Origin: Allacma fusca
Lineage: Eukaryota > Arthropoda > Collembola > Symphypleona > Sminthuridae
NCBI GenBank assembly: GCA_947179485.1
Contig: OX359248.1
Location: 51,470,386-51,534,385, forward strand
DNA length: 64,000 nucleotides
Reading direction: 5' to 3'
Within the stretch, counting starts at the first letter, position 1; each line of letters opens with the position of its first letter. Positions 34,849 to 47,289 of the stretch are shown here, one piece after another. The notes beneath the pieces were generated by a model. It was given only the letters and a program-made list of their open reading frames with translations. It had not been told where the DNA came from and ran no database searches. The translations under genes were made by a program, and so were the position numbers.

Positions 34849-36840
34849 ATAGAAAAATACCTTATAGTTCACAGTTGTTTAATTTCACAGGTACAGTTAA
34901 CACCCCACGTTTTTCCACCTTTAAATTCTTAAATATATACAGACCGTAAAATCGGGAGAAGGTTAATGTTATTTGATGGGTTTAAACCACAGATGATATA
35001 TAATTTTAGTATAATTATGCATAAACTATATAAAAATGTAGAAACAATTAATAGTCATATATGTTCGTAATTAGCAAATTATCAAATTATTGAAGACAGT
35101 TATAGCAAAGTTTGCAAAATTCAGACTAGATCCGCTCAATTCTGTCGAAGTCTCAGGAATTTCCATAATCACGTCGTAAGTACGACTAATACATAACAAT
35201 AACTCATTTAGAATTATTTGAATTTATATGTATTAAAAGTTTTATAAATTCGGATTTAATTCACTTCAAGCTGTTTTTTATTTTTAAAAGAATAAGGGAA
35301 TCCCTAATCGTGAATCTATGAAGTAACTCCCTTACTGCAAAAATTTGTTAATGGTGGGTTCACTCATTGTAACAATAGAACTATTTCAAAAGTAATTACA
35401 TAATCCCTGGAAAAATACGAGTATGAGTTTTATGATGAATTATTATTACAAGATCAAAACATATTACTTGAATATTTGTCAGGAGAATTTATGCAAGTAC
35501 TTTAAGGAATTAGATGTATTTTAGAAGCATGTGGGTTTATATGAAAGATAATATCCCGACTCTCGTGCCAGCGGTTCGTTACCACACAAAACTTTGGCTT
35601 GTAAATTTAAATAAATTACAGGCTTCGAGTTTCATATATGTAGATACACCGGATATCACTCAATCCTCTATTAAGTTTTGAGGGCGCATCAACTTTCAAG
35701 GTGTAAGTCATAACAAGGGACTAAACATCAATTGGAGTTTAACTCAGGAAATCCTTATATCCCTATTTGACACATTGCTCACCACATACGAGAGTAAAGT
35801 TTAATAGTGTCCCATTCCATCTGTCACATAGGAATACCTAGAATTTACATTTATGTAACTACCGTGTGAGGGCCTGTGTTGGGGGAAAACAAGACTATTA
35901 TTTTGTCAAGTCTAAATTGTTACCTAACAGTTAACAGCGCTTTTGACGCAGTAAATAAGCGTATTCTCCTCGTCTCCCCGATTTTGGCTTGTGCTTTAAC
36001 AAAAATAATTAAATTAAAGTGATGAAACCGTTCAACTCCCACCTGGTGCTCAACCATAAAATTGGACCAGGAGAAAGCACCTCAATTTACCTCTTCTTTC
36101 ACTCAACATTTTACACAAATATGTGACTTCATTACTGTAGTTGGAATTGGGGAAGGTTCTGCAGGAGCTACATAATGTATCCCGGAGTATATACGGATGA
36201 GAGCAATCTAAAAACCTTGGTAAATTTGAAAACAGTTCTAGCGTTCATTCGTCCTAGTAACTGGTTCCTTACATAAAAGCTGAAAGTGCAGGAACTAAAC
36301 CATAAAATCTATTTGAATCAATTTTTCCAGCGAGGCAGAAACAACTTTCGACTTTTTTCCCCCATCTTTTGACATTTACACAACGAGAGTTCCGGAACAC
36401 AGAGCTTTGGGTATAGATGATATTAAAATACATATGTGGTCGTATGCACGCTGGCATTACCACATCCGTAAGTATGTCCTAATAGTTTATTCAATACAAT
36501 ATTTCAAGAACGGAAAGGTAGAAAAAAGTTTGAAATTGCACTTTACATTAACAGATACATAGTAGATCCTTCCAGATACATATGTACAGTAGTTGATCCG
36601 TACGTATAGAGCTTATCCTTTCAGATGAAATTTACAGACTGAAATGTTTGTCTGTACATATATTCTAACTGTTAAAGATATTAGGTTCAACTTGGAGGAA
36701 GTTCACGTTGCCTATCACGTGTGGAGAAAAAACATTTATCATTGTATCCCATTGTGAATATTTCTCAATTTTAAAGGTCAATAATTCTAAAGAATCATTT
36801 GTTTGATTACTGTCTGTAAAGAGTATTCGTTTCTTGACTT

Positions 36841-36846
36841 TTTATT
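36841..36846 (-). terminator. Possible poly(A) signal of the channel gene
   Basis: AATAAA on the minus strand, about 325 bases beyond the channel stop codon. Another lies at 36486-36491. It is a short motif in AT-rich DNA, so the support is weak. Confidence 0.3.
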
Positions 36847-37170
36847 ATCAAAAAAATCCCTTGAGGGAAGTAAACAATCAAATAATGTAAATAGGGAAAC
36901 AGTATAGAATTGACAAGATAATCTTATTATGATGAGACAGGAGAGATGATCACTAATGGATTCCTTGTATGTCTAGTAATTATTTTATGTTACAAGTACG
37001 GAAGTGGAGAGGGGGTAAATTTTTTGCATACATCCAGAGATAGACACTTGGCGAAGGAAAGTTTTCTGTTATATGAAATTCATACACAAGTATTATAACA
37101 TTTTAATGTACGGGGGAAGTTTCCCACAGAATTCTCACTCACACTCGTCACGTCAGGACAGGCCTCACTT

Positions 37171-40100
37171 CTATGTGCGGAGGTAGTAGGGCCAGTAGAT
37201 ACAGTTAAACAAGGCGAAGGCGACGGGGAAAGCATATCTGCAAGTCTCGTCGATATTCCGAGCTTGAGTCTGGGGATCTTGGACACGCTTTTTCTTCGAT
37301 AATGAATTTTTGTTTCCTCTGACGTCCTCATTGGCCATTGGGGGATACGATGCATCACACAAACTACTGTGGTCTGGACTGGAAACTCCAATGAACTGTG
37401 GTTCCAGATGATTTGACAATTTTCCTTCCTCCCGGTCACGGACCTACAGCAATAATTCACGTACACTTTCCAAACACATTTCTCCACATATCCTTCCAAA
37501 CTACTATCATAACTTGGGAGATTTCTCTTTAAAATTGATCTTTACCAATAAGATGTGCTTATTCATTTAAGTACATATTTTCTATCCACTCAAAGCCTGA
37601 CATAAAAAAATCCTATTATATTCTAATCGACTACCTATACAGTGCAATACACGCTACTGTTCACGTGACCGTATCGTAAGGTTGATATGGATGTCGTAAG
37701 GTATATGGTAAGTTACTATATATCTTCCAATAAAATCATAAAAAGGATTTTTGATTAAAAAAGGTAATTTGAACCAATCAAGTTTTACAATCTATGATTT
37801 ATGGCGTCATGTGAGATTAATTGGAAGCGTTTCGAAACATCTCAATGTTGTACTAAAAATGTGAATGCTCATAAAGTCATGATAGAGTGAAATTATCTCA
37901 TAAATATATGTACAAAAAATTTAATAATCATGAAACGCTCTTGTATTGTAAGGAGAAATATTATTATTGTGAGAAAGCCGAGTGTACTCGAATTCTTGGA
38001 TTTTTTCTCCTGAAATGCAATCCTGATGTAATTTTGTATTTTTAAAAGTTTAATAAGGACTTGGGTGCCATGAGCAAGGAACACAGGCATTGAAAGGAAA
38101 AAGACCTATTAAATTTACAGTTTTATTCCCCGTAGTGCAAATGCATTACAAGTATGTGCTCAGTTTCAGAGAAACTATACAGGAAATGATCAGTGACACA
38201 AAAAGAGTTGTGGATCCTGTGGAAAAAACATTTACAAACTAATAGATTGATTTTGTCGTGTTATCAAGCGCAAGAAAGAAATAAGTTCCTTGTGATTCCT
38301 AACTTTTGATGAGAGTAATGAACTATAAGCTCGCAGCTGATAATATGTCTGGAAGTTCTGGGTCGGGGACGAAGTATCAAAATTTAATCAACTCAAGAAG
38401 TTCTTTTTGTTGGCGCTCCTATAAATGCTCTGGCTCACATGTAGTGTGTATCATCAGTCGTTGTCTAATTATAAGAGGACAATGTGAAAGTTTTTACCTG
38501 CTGCACGATCGTGCTACACGTAGAAGGAGCTTCCTCATATTTCTCAAGTTTCCGACACCCATTGACTCCAGTGCTGCAATTATGATCACTGTAATTTCCC
38601 GTCTGATGATGAGTTATCGGATAAGTTCGACACCCTTCCTCGGAGAAACACTCGTTGAGATCGCTCCGACGAAATAAATAATTGACAAAGGTGAACTCCA
38701 GCAGGGCCAGAAATACAAATGCTGTGCACATAATCCAATTAAATTTTTTTAATAAGTCTCCATCTCTACAGAAATCACGTATTCCATCAGAAATTCGACA
38801 CTCTTCAATCCTCGGTACATATTTGGTAAGGATTTTAAAATCTGCCCTTGTAAATACAAAGTTTGTATTTGCACATGAAACTTTTTCATCAATAGCGAGG
38901 GGGCTGGATACAAAATTCCCTTTGAGAAATCTACACTCTGCACTCTAACTATAAAAATAATTCCAAAAGAATCATATTTACTCAGTACCAAGGGGAAGCT
39001 CTTGGGAAGAGAAGAATTAACACAAGAATTGTTAAAGTGTTCAAATATGTTTACCCTGATAGAAAAAATGCTCTTATGGTGAGAGTCTCCTAAGGTGAGA
39101 CAGAACTGTATCCCACTTCACGTATCATGATATTACCATTTCAAAGATTCATTGCATTAGCCCAATCCCAGAGGCATTTGCGAATAAACATGTGAATTTG
39201 TAATGACATCTCCTTGTATACAAATTGAGTATAATACAATTCTTATATTCTCAAGTAGTTTTAATCCTGTGCTTATTGTTAGAGCCTGTCATATTTTAAG
39301 GAATGTAATTAGGCCCATGAATGTATGCAGAGTTACTAACGCAACCCCATTTGCACACCTTGAGGGTAAAAATTTACGAAAGTCATAATAAATGCAGTTC
39401 ATTATTTCATGACTGTGTATAAAATAGTAGCTGATGAACGCGTCCTCTGGGGGGATGTTTCTCCAAGTATCCCATTACCATTCAATATTCATAGGTATGT
39501 TTGACTACAGCTTCCCTACCCGTTACAGATATCCTCAGGAGCAGAAGTCCATTCATGAACATGTGTTCCCAATTTTCAAAAACTCACAGCATGTCGATAT
39601 CCCTGGGAGATTCAGCTGGGAGTATAATTAGGAATATTGTACTAAAAGGACCAGGACTTCAAAGGAGCGTAGTCAGAGCAACGAAAGTTATGGACCGAGA
39701 TGAAGAGAAACGAGTGATTTTTTTCTGACTAAAATAGTATCATTTACATTCATGATCATGTGAACCGTTCCCATGATTTTGAGTACCGTCAGCCTACAGT
39801 ATTAATTACCGGTGTGTAGCTTACATTGATTCTAAAAATCAAGGCTTTAATTAATTAAGAGTAGAATTTCAATTTCAAAAATTGGGACTTACCGGTGCAG
39901 GTACCTAGCCAAACGTCGATAGCTGGAAAGCAAATAGAATTTGATATTCATTTACATACATCTGTGAGAGTGCAAGTGCACTAAAAATTACAAAACTGTA
40001 ACAGTAGATACAGAGTAAAGATAATTTCAGGGAAATCCTTTACAGGATTTAATGACTTAAAATGAGAATATTTGAAGCAGCAGTTGAGTAACAAATGGAG

Positions 40101-43100
40101 AATACAAAAGGAACGCCCCTACATGTAGACTTGCGGCACTACTACTTATGTATGTATGGGACAAGGGAAAAAGTTTTGACGTATCAAAACGAATTGAGAC
40201 AATTCCATGGAAATTTTTCCAGTGACAATGACAACTATAAAATCTTGAGTTGATGGAGTCCTCATTACAAATTAAGGCCTTGGGCATCCGGTTTAATTGA
40301 AGCAGTCGTATGTGGAGAGTAAAATTGGGAAAACATGTGACAAGTTGAAAAACTCCGGAGAGGAAAAACTTGTGCAAGGGAATGTAACGACAGTCAGGAG
40401 TTTTAAATTGAAACAGTTTTAGACAGGGGGAGGATTGACAAATAGCATGCAAGGAATTTTTAAATTGTTCAAACCACAATGTCCTTGATATTCAAAATGA
40501 CAAAGAGAGTTTCAATAGACAGTGATACCTTTGACGTAGCTAGCCTGAGGTAAATTTTCTTGTATACCTGAAATTAAAAATATACAATTCAAGCCGTTAC
40601 CGATAAATAGCAAAGAAGGGTAGTAAAAATTAAGTACCTGGAAGACTACAGCAAAAGAGGATACTTAACATGCATTTACCTATCTGTACATATGCAAACC
40701 ACCCAGAGCTATAAAGATCCTTACGTTTGACTATGCGTGTACAGAGTTATATACCTGTAAATTCATTGCTTTTACCCAAAGGAAAATGAATTTCCCAGTA
40801 TGACTTAAAATGTCATCCGAAATGGTGGAAAGTGCTCAAGATGTCCCATGTGAACTCACTCTATAGCTCAAGTACCATTTTGTGCTTTCTTTTACTACCA
40901 ACTACCCAAGCACTTTCACTTCATGTTCCACTTGGCCACTCATTCGTGGTATTTTCCCGACCCAATAAAACCAAGCTTAAAATCATATGTGTCCTGATAT
41001 ATTTTACTACCATCAAAGGAACAACTTACTTGTAGAAATGGAGGAAACCGTCAAAAGGGTGGTAATGCCTGCAATTTGAAACAATTTCTATTCGTCAGTA
41101 TCTCCTTGGCATCAATATCCATTATTTATTCCAAAACTCCGAAAGTTGAAGGAGAACTCACCTAGAGTGACCCGACCAGGAACTGAGTTCACATCCATCC
41201 AAAAGGATACCCAAGATATGACAACCATGAGTATCGTCGGTAAATAACTTTGTACCAGATGAAAACCTGCAGTCAATCGAGTACAATTAAAATTTTAATA
41301 ATAAATGATGACAGATCCGATTGTGAGGCCACTGTCACAGAATTAAATGTAAGGCAGTCAACGCTGAAATCTCTTCGTACTCACCAAGCGACCTAGATAG
41401 ATGGAATTCAGCTACCAAGCAGCTGTAATTTCCTGCAATTTTGAAAGGAAACATTGGAAAAATCAAAACTTTTACACACATCACTCAAAAGTGGTCAAGT
41501 CATGAAAAAAATAAATACTACTCAAACTACTCCCATGTCAAGAAAGTATGTGCATATAGTATATGTATGTATGTAGTCCAATTTCCCGTACCAATTTGGG
41601 CGGAAGATTCTGGTCGACAATATTTCGTCTCAATTTTGTCCAGCTGAAATAAGTTGAGTTCCACCGGAGTAGTTCTGACAGGCTTGTCCGGAACCCATTC
41701 CAACAAAAGTTCTTCGACAGTTTTTGAGACTGAGAATCAATCAAAAATGGATTTTATTTAATGCCCTTGAATTACTATCCCCTTCCGTGATTACGTCTGC
41801 AGACCCTACTCAAACTCATCATACAAACGACATTCAGAACAAGAACAGGGAGGGAAGAAAAAGGGTAATCATTCTTAATTACATTAAGAGAAGCAAATCG
41901 AAAAAAATCCCTGTCCAAAAGGACTTATTACAGATTATAGCGTACAACAAATCTTTCAAACTACGGAAGCCATAAGTAGCGAAGGAGTAATGCATTTCCT
42001 AATTCCTTTTTCTCGGGAAATGAGGAAAATCCCTCAGAAAAATGTGGTAAATAATATACGAGGGGAATAGGAAAAATAATTATTTCCCAAATAAAATATC
42101 ATTGAGGGAGCTTAATCCCGTCATGGGAATGTCATGTGAGCTTATGATAAAAGAAAGCATGCAACCCCCCAGACTGAGACACATCCCAGGTGTAGTATGA
42201 GATAGGGAGTTTCGGAAGAAAATATTTTATACTACTGAGGGTACTTCCATATGTAATAAATTATATATCTATGTATACAGTATAGCAAAGAATGGATAAG
42301 GGACAAGTACAGTAATACGAGATGCAGAGACCCACAGAGGAGTGCGTTTTGTGTGAACACGACTTTTTCCTTCTCAACTATTCCGACGAGAGTGGAATTG
42401 AAAGGGAAGTAAATGTATAACAAACACATTGGATACAAAAGCATGCTCACGCATAAAACCCATCTTTGGATGGTCCTGAATGATCTTAAGAATCTCCTCC
42501 AATGACAGTTACTAAGAGAGGGAGAGAAAGAGAGAGAGAGAGAGCGGGAGAAAGTAGACGGAGTTGGAAGTGAGGATAAAAAATGACTTAAAATTGAGAG
42601 AAAAGTGCCAAAAGAGTATTCAAGTATCTACAGATAACACATAAGAAAAAAAAAAGAGGTTTGGGGAAAGAGTGGAAAATCTTGTCGACTTACAACTGGC
42701 GACTTCCATTGTGCATGTATGCCGGTCAAGAGGAAATTTTGATAAGTCCATCATGCAGGAAAATGTCACTCTCAACCTGTAACATAGAAGAAAAAATTCC
42801 CGACAAGAATATCAAGCAGGAGAGTTATGTTCCCTTCCAGCTCTACTCCTACCAGGGCCGGATTACCTCATGACATTCTATCCCATGGCCTGACACAGAT
42901 CATACAGACTGTACATACTAGGAACATATGTGTGGTAAATGTATGTTCCAGTAATAAGAAAACTTTTGGAAATGCTTCCTTCAATTTTCTCCTCACACCA
43001 GCCAGCTCCCACGGTCTGGGAGTCCCTGGCCGTGTGACTTCCAAGTAGTAGATGGAAACGTGCCTGTTAGTATTACTCTCATGTTTACATTTCATAAGTA

Positions 43101-46100
43101 ACCATTTCCTAGAAGATGTTGGCAATGTCTGACTTATTTTATTGCTCAACTCAAATTCTATTTTTCACCTTGGTCTATGTACCTAAGCCCCTGACATGTT
43201 TGAGAGAGGAAGAAACAATTCCTCACATTTGTCATAACGTATATAGCTATGAATGTAAAAGGCGTAAACAGCTCAATGTCCTCAGCATTTTTCCCTTCTG
43301 TGTTTACTCACTTGTCGTAGATGTCAGACCTTGTGAAATTATAATATTTTCCCTCCCTTGGATTTCCAAGTGTTTATTCACGGGTCCCTTATTTTGGGAA
43401 TAAAAATAGGAGCTGCTGGAATGCAAGTCGAGATCTCCATTCTACAGTAATGGAGGATTAGCCCTTCTCAGTGCAACACATTATTTATTTATTTATTCTT
43501 CGGACATGAGCTCACTGCTTCTCATCCCCGAGTTTGTACTCCCACAGACATTCTAATTGTTACCTTTAGGGCTGAATATTCAGTACAAAAATGAAAATGG
43601 GAGAGGGGTACCCAGGTCAAATATATTTTTGAAAGATGGAGCCAGGTCTTATGTATAAGTGAATCGATTAATTTCCATCATCATTTTCGCACTCTATGTA
43701 TGGGAAGGATGATCCTTCAATCTTTGGTTTGTTAATGACAGGGGAAGGACTTTTTTTTTTCGAGATGAACACTGAAAGCTTCATGGGGAGCTGGATCTGG
43801 ATCTCTCCTTGATGGTCACGGATGAAAGAATTATCTATGTTGTATTCAGGGATGATGGATGAGAGAGATAAGGTCCGTCCAAAAACGATCCGATTTTATA
43901 AATTAGTGCGTCTCTCCCCACATCAAACTTTACCGCATGCCTGGCTAAAATCATCCTTCCGGAGAAGCTCATTCCCCAAAAGCCTGTCACTCCCAAGTTT
44001 ATACCAAGTTTTTGCTCGGACGATAACAGACATAATGCACGAACACAAGTTGGAGCCGAGGTGCAATCCCAGAAGGATACATACTACGAGAGATCGTTAA
44101 AGAAAGAACCAGTCAAGACGAACCGTAACTAACGGAACGTCTTGGATCAATGCCGATTGTGAGAAGGAGACTATTTCCTTGCAACGGGATGAGTACACAG
44201 AAAGCCCACGTCTTATTTATACACCCAATTTACCCATTTCTAGCTTTTGGAGTTTTGAATCTTGAAAGAAAAGAACCAGATTAATTGTGCCCAGTCGGAG
44301 AGTAACATTAAGATGATTAACACACACTCTGAGCTTTTTCTCTATTAAGTTTCTCTCCTAAATATTTAGATTAGGTGGCGGAGTGAAAGCCTCTGAGTAT
44401 GAAAAAAAAAACGTATCAAAGTGCTCCCCAACTTTTTTTTCTTTCTTTTGCAATAAGTGCAGCTTCCCTAGACTTCTAAATCTATTGTCGTTTTAAAATC
44501 CTTGCAATTTATTCCGAAAATTTATTCACTAGCCATCAATTGTTTTTTGTCTCAATAAATTAGGTCGATTGTTTCATTAAGAGCTGTCTTCATTTCAAGA
44601 GTAGATACTTTTTCCCCAGATGTACATAATTATGTGTATGTTGGCTCCATGTATTACTGCAGGCTTTCAGAAGGAAAAATAGTACCGCAATTTTAGGTCT
44701 CATTTTCATTATTGCTCCAAACCTCAATCTAGGAATGAGGTCAATCAATATTTTGAGTAAGGGAAATCTAACAAGTAGGATTTTGTTATTCTTGTTATGC
44801 AGAATACGTCAGTGCATAATTATTAGTGGACATGAAATATTTCTTTTCGTAGTATGAACCCCGGGCTTGTGTACTCTGTAAATTACTGCGTACCTTTTAC
44901 GTAAGTCAGATGCGTGATTAAGTACATCCCTGGGAACTGTAACTCTTGAAGTAAGGCTAAAATAATAAAGAGCATTGCTCATCCATAAATATTGCTTGAA
45001 ACGAATATCAGTAGCATCAGCTTCTTCAGGTAATTCCATTTTACAAAACTTTATTTTTCTGGGGCTTCAATTTGAAATATTTTAAATTTAAAATCGAAGC
45101 TTGTCTAGAGAGATTTATTTGAAATGAGGGAAATTTAAAATTAAGTACAGTACTTGAGATCATAGGGTTGTACAATATAAAAAATAAAAAAATTCTAACC
45201 TTAGCATATACAGAATCTCGCCATCCGGATGAATTCGGACCAGGACATTTGGAACCGTGACAAAGTGGAAATCGGCTTCCTTCGCATTAGGAAAGTAAAT
45301 CTCGGGCTTCCAAATAGCCTGAAGCAAAAATGTGTTATGTAAATTTCAGTCAAAAATTGTATTGTATTTTTACTGTAGATTCATCTACACATAGTATGTA
45401 AAAACTTTTAGGAGACAATTTTATACCTTCACAAGGTTAGGATCGCTCAAGTCAAGAGGCTGCTTCAAATCCTCATGCTTCAGTCGCTCATCCTTCCATT
45501 TTTGTCGGAGATACAAGTCCGTCTTGTAGTCCTAAATCAATGGAGAGATTATGATCGAAGTAATGCTCCGGTGACTATAAAGTTAATGTGAGACTATCTC
45601 CGGGCTCCGGATAACATTAATGCTCAGGATGGAAAAATCTTGAATTAAAATGCAATGCATATCTGCTCTGCGATTATAATTTCCAGTTGTGTACTATCTA
45701 AGGCTATTAATAATAATACAAAATAATGGGCCATAAATGTATGACATGGGAGGAAAATGGAAGGCAGGGAACAAGATCCGCTATGATTGCATCCCCTAAA
45801 CTGGAATCGTACTTGGAAGCAAATGTAGACTGCATGAGGGAATCTACTGTGATAAGGGAAATTACCGTCGGAAATGAGTCCACACTTACCATCGACATTG
45901 GTGATGGTGACGAGATACTTGAGACAATTATTGAAACGTAGGCTGTTGTCGGACTCGTAGAATCTGCAGAACAAGAATTCCTTGATGTAATTTAGAACCA
46001 TTAGCCCATAGTACTAATGGGTGGAAATTACAGTGGAAGTGTGGAGATCGGACGTATCTATACATATATTTACATATGTCCGTGTGCATGAAAAGTTGTG

Positions 46101-46194
46101 GGAAGGTACTTACTATAATGGTTTGTGGGTGTGGCTCTCCGGTCGTATCCTTTCTTCAAGAGGCTGTCCAAAATCTCTAAATCCTGAATCATGG
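37171..46194 (-). CDS. Cys-loop ligand-gated chloride channel subunit (13 exons, 5' end incomplete)
   Basis: Subunit of a pentameric anion channel of the plasma membrane, GlyR/pHCl/arthropod orphan type. Exons (5' to 3'): 46194-46114, 45963-45890, 45531-45427, 45318-45200, 42776-42694, 41729-41592, 41432-41385, 41266-41162, 41068-41030, 40567-40529, 39922-39893, 38721-38498, 37443-37171. All phases agree; 451 residues to the TAG at 37173-37171. Seen in order: ligand domain (DLYLRQKWKDERL; AIWKPEIYFPN), Cys-loop Cys-x13-Cys (CMMDLSKFPLDRHTC), a second Cys pair (KYCRPESS...NYSC) as in glycine, glutamate and histamine channels, TM1 (LPTILMVVISWVSFW), TM2 (PGRVTLGITTLLTV), TM3 (AFVFLALLEFTFVNYLFRR), a Cys-rich cytoplasmic loop, and TM4 (FPVAFALFNCIYWPYYL). 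Pro at -2' predicts anion selectivity, but -1' is Gly instead of Ala. The ligand cannot be told. It is convergent with Cubn. Confidence 0.94.
42514..42546. repeat. (GA)n tract
   Basis: Purine run made mostly of GA units with G and A slips, in the channel intron just 3' (on +) of the Cys-loop intron start. Confidence 0.85.
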
Positions 46195-46959
46195 CTGCAA
46201 ATCTGCAGAATGATTCAAATCCAAATTAGACCTTGTTTCATTAGCAATTTTCTAGGCTTTCACAAGGAAAGTATAAGTGATTTTTGTAAATTTGCTTTTG
46301 TAGATGCATATATCCCCACTTACGTATATTTTACCTATTTAGATGCACGTATACAGTATAATTTACTCTCACTATATGGGATTCCATCAAAATATCATTT
46401 TCTTTCCAGAAGCCAAAATATGCCCACACGTTCTTATCATTTATCACACTGTGACTTGGTTCGATTTTTTCCCAAATAACGGCAGCGAAGCTCCGCAACA
46501 GCCGTAATTGCAACAAAATTTTATGAGCTGCTTTTAAACTCTGGTTTTTAAATTTATTTAAATTTTAGAAGAATTGGAATCTTCTAATTCGATGAAACCA
46601 TTAATACATTTCGTTCATTCATGCATTATGAAAAGATGGGGGGATTTTTCAAAGGGAATTGTCCTGTGCTGTGTGTGATCAATTCTGAATTTTATCCATG
46701 CAAATATGTTCAAAAACTCACGCACTCTGTGTAGGATGACTCTACGTAAAATTTTAAATGAGAATGTATTTGAAGCCATTAGGCTCGTTCTGTTAAATTC
46801 TATTAAATTTCTAATTTTCTAGAACTGAACAAGTTCGATAGTAATTTCCCAAAATTACTATCAATTTGTCGTTCAAATTAAAACTACCTAAAATATAGAC
46901 ATCTACAGGTAAATTGAAAATGATACGACATATTATAGTAGACAGCAGAAATGTCATAA

Positions 46960-47289
46960 TCAAAAACATCCTTTCACTTCGACGATCTCTCCCAACAAAT
47001 ATCCGGATTTAATACGAAGAAACCACAAACATGGAATGTTCCGCATGTTGTCTGCTTTATGGGCGAAAGGGATGTACTTATCTGGATGCCTCAATTTAAT
47101 TCTAGGAACAAATACGGTGTCACGCTTGTGTTGGCTTAAACCTGTTAAATTGAAATACTTCGGATGGTTTTCGACCTTTAATTCAAGGTTCCGTGAGCAT
47201 TGTACAACGTTGATGGCTACGACGGTGGATTTGCGACAAAAGTTTTTAATGGAAGATACCCATGTGATCCCGCCCTCATCTCTTAACAT
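46960..47289 (-). other. Unrecognised 109-codon open frame inside the channel intron
   Basis: ATG to TGA, unusually long for this non-coding stretch, with varied composition including Cys, Trp and charged residues (for example KVENHPKYFNLTG and HPDKYIPFAHKADN). No domain was recognised. No clear splice sites link it to a neighbour. The opposite strand is also open over most of it (47036-47413). It may be a chance frame, a retrocopy fragment or an element remnant. Confidence 0.2.

Larger units (their letters stand above)
32100..37170. other. Intergenic region between convergent genes
   Basis: About 5 kb of AT-rich sequence with no exon-like frame of either flanking family on either strand. 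It contains TATGTA-type microsatellites and presumably the 3' UTR of the minus-strand channel gene at its right end. Confidence 0.7.

Noticed and set aside
34796-34850. Telomere-like or CRISPR-like repeat
   Set aside because: It is only an imperfect TATG/TTTG microsatellite, with no spacers and no regular unit.
37080-37499. 139-codon minus-strand ORF, longer than the real frame
   Set aside because: It overlaps the last channel exon in another frame. The shorter frame gives the TM4 segment, the phase match and the natural stop at 37171.
38465-38731. ORF start Met-Cys-Thr before TM3 as a separate start codon
   Set aside because: The bases ATGTGCACAG are the intron end. The exon begins at 38721 after CACAG and joins in phase to the 30-nt exon upstream.
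40605-40646. Possible TM2 exon (splice-like ends and ACTACCCTTC)
   Set aside because: In the required phase it reads LNFYYPSLLFI, not a pore helix. The true TM2 exon is 41030-41068.
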